A stretch of DNA of 64,000 nt from the NCBI RefSeq assembly GCF_026213295.1, contig NC_079412.1:18207234-18271233 (forward strand). Reading direction: 5' to 3'. The position numbers and the translations under genes are program-made. The DNA comes from Gadus chalcogrammus (Eukaryota; Chordata; Actinopteri; Gadiformes; Gadidae). The notes below the pieces were generated by a model that saw nothing but the letters and a program-made list of their open reading frames with translations, was not told where the DNA came from and did not search any database. Below, piece by piece: positions 61,795 to 64,000 of the stretch. Each line of letters starts with the position of its first letter. Within the stretch, counting starts at the first letter, position 1.

Positions 61795-62485
61795 ACAATT
61801 TGTATTCCTCTCCTCCCCTCTCCTCTCCTCTCCACTTCTCTCTCCTCTCTCCTCTCCTCCCCTCTCCTCTCCTCTCCTCTCCACTCCCCTCTCCTCTCCT
61901 CTCCTCTTTCCTCTCCTCCCTCCTCTCCTCTCCTCTCCTCTCCTCCCTCCTCTCCTCTCCACTCCCCTCTCCTCTCCTCTCCTCTTTCCTCTCCTCCCCT
62001 CTCCTTTCCGCTCCCTTCCTCTCCTCCCCTTTCCACTCGTCTCCTCTCCACTTCTCTCTCCCCTCCCTTCCTCTCCTCCCCTCTCCTCTCCTCTCCCCTC
62101 CCTTCCTCTCCTCCCCTCTCCTCTCCCCTCCCTTCCTCTCCTCCCCTCTCCTCTCCTCTCCCCTCCATTCCTCTCCTCCCCTCTCCTTTCCACTCCTCTC
62201 CTCTCCTCTCCTCTCCTCCCCTCTCCTCTCCTCTCCTCTCCCCTCCCTTCCTCTCCTCCCCTCTCCTTTCCACTCCTCTCCTCTCCACTCCTCTACTCCC
62301 CTCTCCTCTCCTCTCCTCTCCCCTCCCTTCCTCTCCTCCCCTCTCCTTTCCACTCCTCTCCTTTCCTCTCCTCTCCTCCCCTCTCCTTTCCACTCCTCTC
62401 CACTCCTCTCCTCTCCTCTCCTCTCCTCTCCTCTCCTCTCCTCCCTCCCCTCCCTTCCTCTCCTCTATTCTCCTCTCCTCTTTGG
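61795..62485. repeat. long polypyrimidine block of (CTCCT)-type repeats
   Basis: About 690 bp almost free of purines on plus, built from TCCTC, CCCCTCTCC and TTCCTCTCC units with higher-order repeats of about 40-60 bp (for example the CCTTCCTCTCCTCCCC phrase). Purine interruptions are mostly single A in CCACTCC. Frames of about 300 codons here (Ser/Leu/Pro or Arg/Glu/Gly) are artefacts. Confidence 0.93.
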
Positions 62486-64000
62486 TTACTTCTTTCACTT
62501 TGTATTCATGCGCTGGCTTTGGTTTTCTGGGGCCTGGTTGTTGCCTGGTTGTTGCCTGGCTCTTCCGGCTGCATGGAGGAAGCAGGATGAGTGGACTTAA
62601 GGAGGGGGCCAGGCGTTTGGTACACCCAGCCGCTTTGCATGTGGAACGGAGATGGTGAAGGCTTTTTAATTCTGAACACAAGGATTCTAATGCAGGCCAA
62701 GGCACACAAGGCTCTCTCATCAAAGTCCACGTTCACTCAACTCCATTTCACGGCTCACTTTGCTCGTGGGTTTTGTTGTTGCTTATTTGATAGGGGATGT
62801 TTTCCCCTATTATATGGCCTGGTCTCGTTTATAGCTCCTGCTTATCATTGTTTTGGTGTAAGACACAAACACATTATGGGTGCCCAATTAAAACACTGGC
62901 AAATGTCTGGTCAAAAACAATAAGGCAAATCTGATTTGCAAGATTTTTGTTTGACTGTATGAGTTGTTGTTGTGAATGTTCTATCACTAGAACAGTGTTG
63001 TTCTGTGTGTGAAGGCAGACGAACCGTTGTCTAAAATAGCCCGCGTGTGTGTACAGCTCCTCCAGAGTTTAACTGTGCTACGGCTCCATCTGCTCAGCAA
63101 TTGTGCCATCATCCTCCTCTGAAATATGTGGATGAAGAGGTCTCCGATTGAAAGCTAAAATGGTGGGATTTCAGAGCTGAATGGCTGAACATATTCTACG
63201 TGTCTTCGATTAGGGTACGGGATCTGGGGGATTTGATGACCTTGTTGGAAGGGTGTTCAGTCCAGTTCATGTCAGAGTTGATAAGGTATATGGAGCTTGA
63301 CCCGCTGTCCTGTCATGGAGCTGATTCAAAGGGCTCCTCTGTCAATAGGTGGTGATACTGTAGAGGGAACCCTTCCTCTCCTCTCCTGTACTCTGTTCAC
63401 CTCGATCTTCGTCTTTGCTTGTTATTTCTCCTCTTTTCTCCTCTTCTCTCTTTTGGCTCACCTTCTGTCTTCCCTCCTCGGCTCTCCTTCCTAAGCTCAC
63501 CTCACCTCAACCCCTGCTCTTCACTCATCCTTTCATTTCCTTCTCTATCCTCTCTTCTTCTCTCATCTTATCCACACATCTCCTGTCATCTCCTCTCCTC
63601 TCCTACCATCCTCAGCCTGTCCTCTCATCTCCTTCCTCCCTGTCTCCTGTGCTCTCATTTGTAATGATTTGCTATGATTTGGCCTTCCCCTCTGCTTGCA
63701 GTGCAGGGAACACTGCAAGGAGAAACCCAAGTGATTAGCAGTCTGCACACAACCGCAGGAATTACATCACCAGCAAGAACTCTTTCTCCCCCCTCTCTGA
63801 ATGTCATGATGCTCTGTATGCAGAGAATGATAATCGAGTTATCTTCAACAGCACCATGCATTTAAAACGCGGCGTCTCGTTATCTTCCTCCCCTGCCACT
63901 GTCATTTTACTTTAAGTGACTGCCCGGCTCTGAGTCGGCGATGCATCTTCCCTCCGCCACACATTTACATGTTAAACTGAACACAACTCACCAGGGACAA
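62486..64000. other. terminal noncoding interval
   Basis: No gene recognised. A CT-rich, TCCTCTCC-type patch lies at 63370-63650. Other frames lack domains and splice context. Confidence 0.6.

Noticed and set aside
61685..62723. Open frames of 222, 300 and 311 codons
   Set aside because: They follow a polypyrimidine repeat; composition is nearly all Ser/Leu/Pro or Arg/Glu/Gly, with no domain or splice context.

Overview
This window is vertebrate nuclear DNA, most probably from a teleost fish. It holds four intron-containing protein genes in the order col2a1 (+), aaas (-), map3k12 (+), pcbp2 (-), followed by about 10 kb with no coding gene I can support. The exons were placed by reading splice sites and checking that reading frames join. 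All four proteins read through from start to stop with no frameshift or premature stop. Family names rest on recognising the proteins; no database was searched.

col2a1 (543-25056) is a complete 54-exon fibrillar collagen gene. It encodes about 1497 residues, with an uninterrupted 1014-residue Gly-X-Y helix (338 triplets). Helical cross-link lysines fall at positions 87 and 930, the integrin motif at 502-507 and the collagenase bond at 775/776, exactly the canonical type II positions. One residue stands out: the third of the eight C-propeptide cysteines is a serine. The helix is poor in Gly-Pro-Pro. Together with very dense (AC)n, (GT)n and (CT)n tracts, this suggests a cold-water fish, possibly a gadiform, but that is inference. 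The a or b paralogue cannot be decided here.

aaas (28085-35361, minus) encodes ALADIN, a WD-repeat nucleoporin of 512 aa in 16 coding exons. map3k12 (37729-46316, plus) encodes dual leucine zipper kinase DLK, 978 aa in 13 coding exons. pcbp2 (49016-52423, minus) encodes a three-KH-domain poly(rC)-binding protein of 318 aa in 12 coding exons. aaas and map3k12 are head to head over a CpG-rich interval; map3k12 and pcbp2 are tail to tail with poly(A) signals about 40 bp apart.

The rest is introns, UTRs and repeats: long dinucleotide tracts (several touching splice sites), five or more minisatellites, hairpin MITE-like elements, retrotransposon 3' tails and long polypyrimidine blocks. From 53.3 to 64 kb I see no convincing coding exon; a CpG-rich stretch ending in a splice-donor-like site at 59.59 kb could be the first exon of a gene lying beyond the window. 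I see no bacterial, viral, CRISPR or novel defence-type system. Many long open frames here are simply translated microsatellites.
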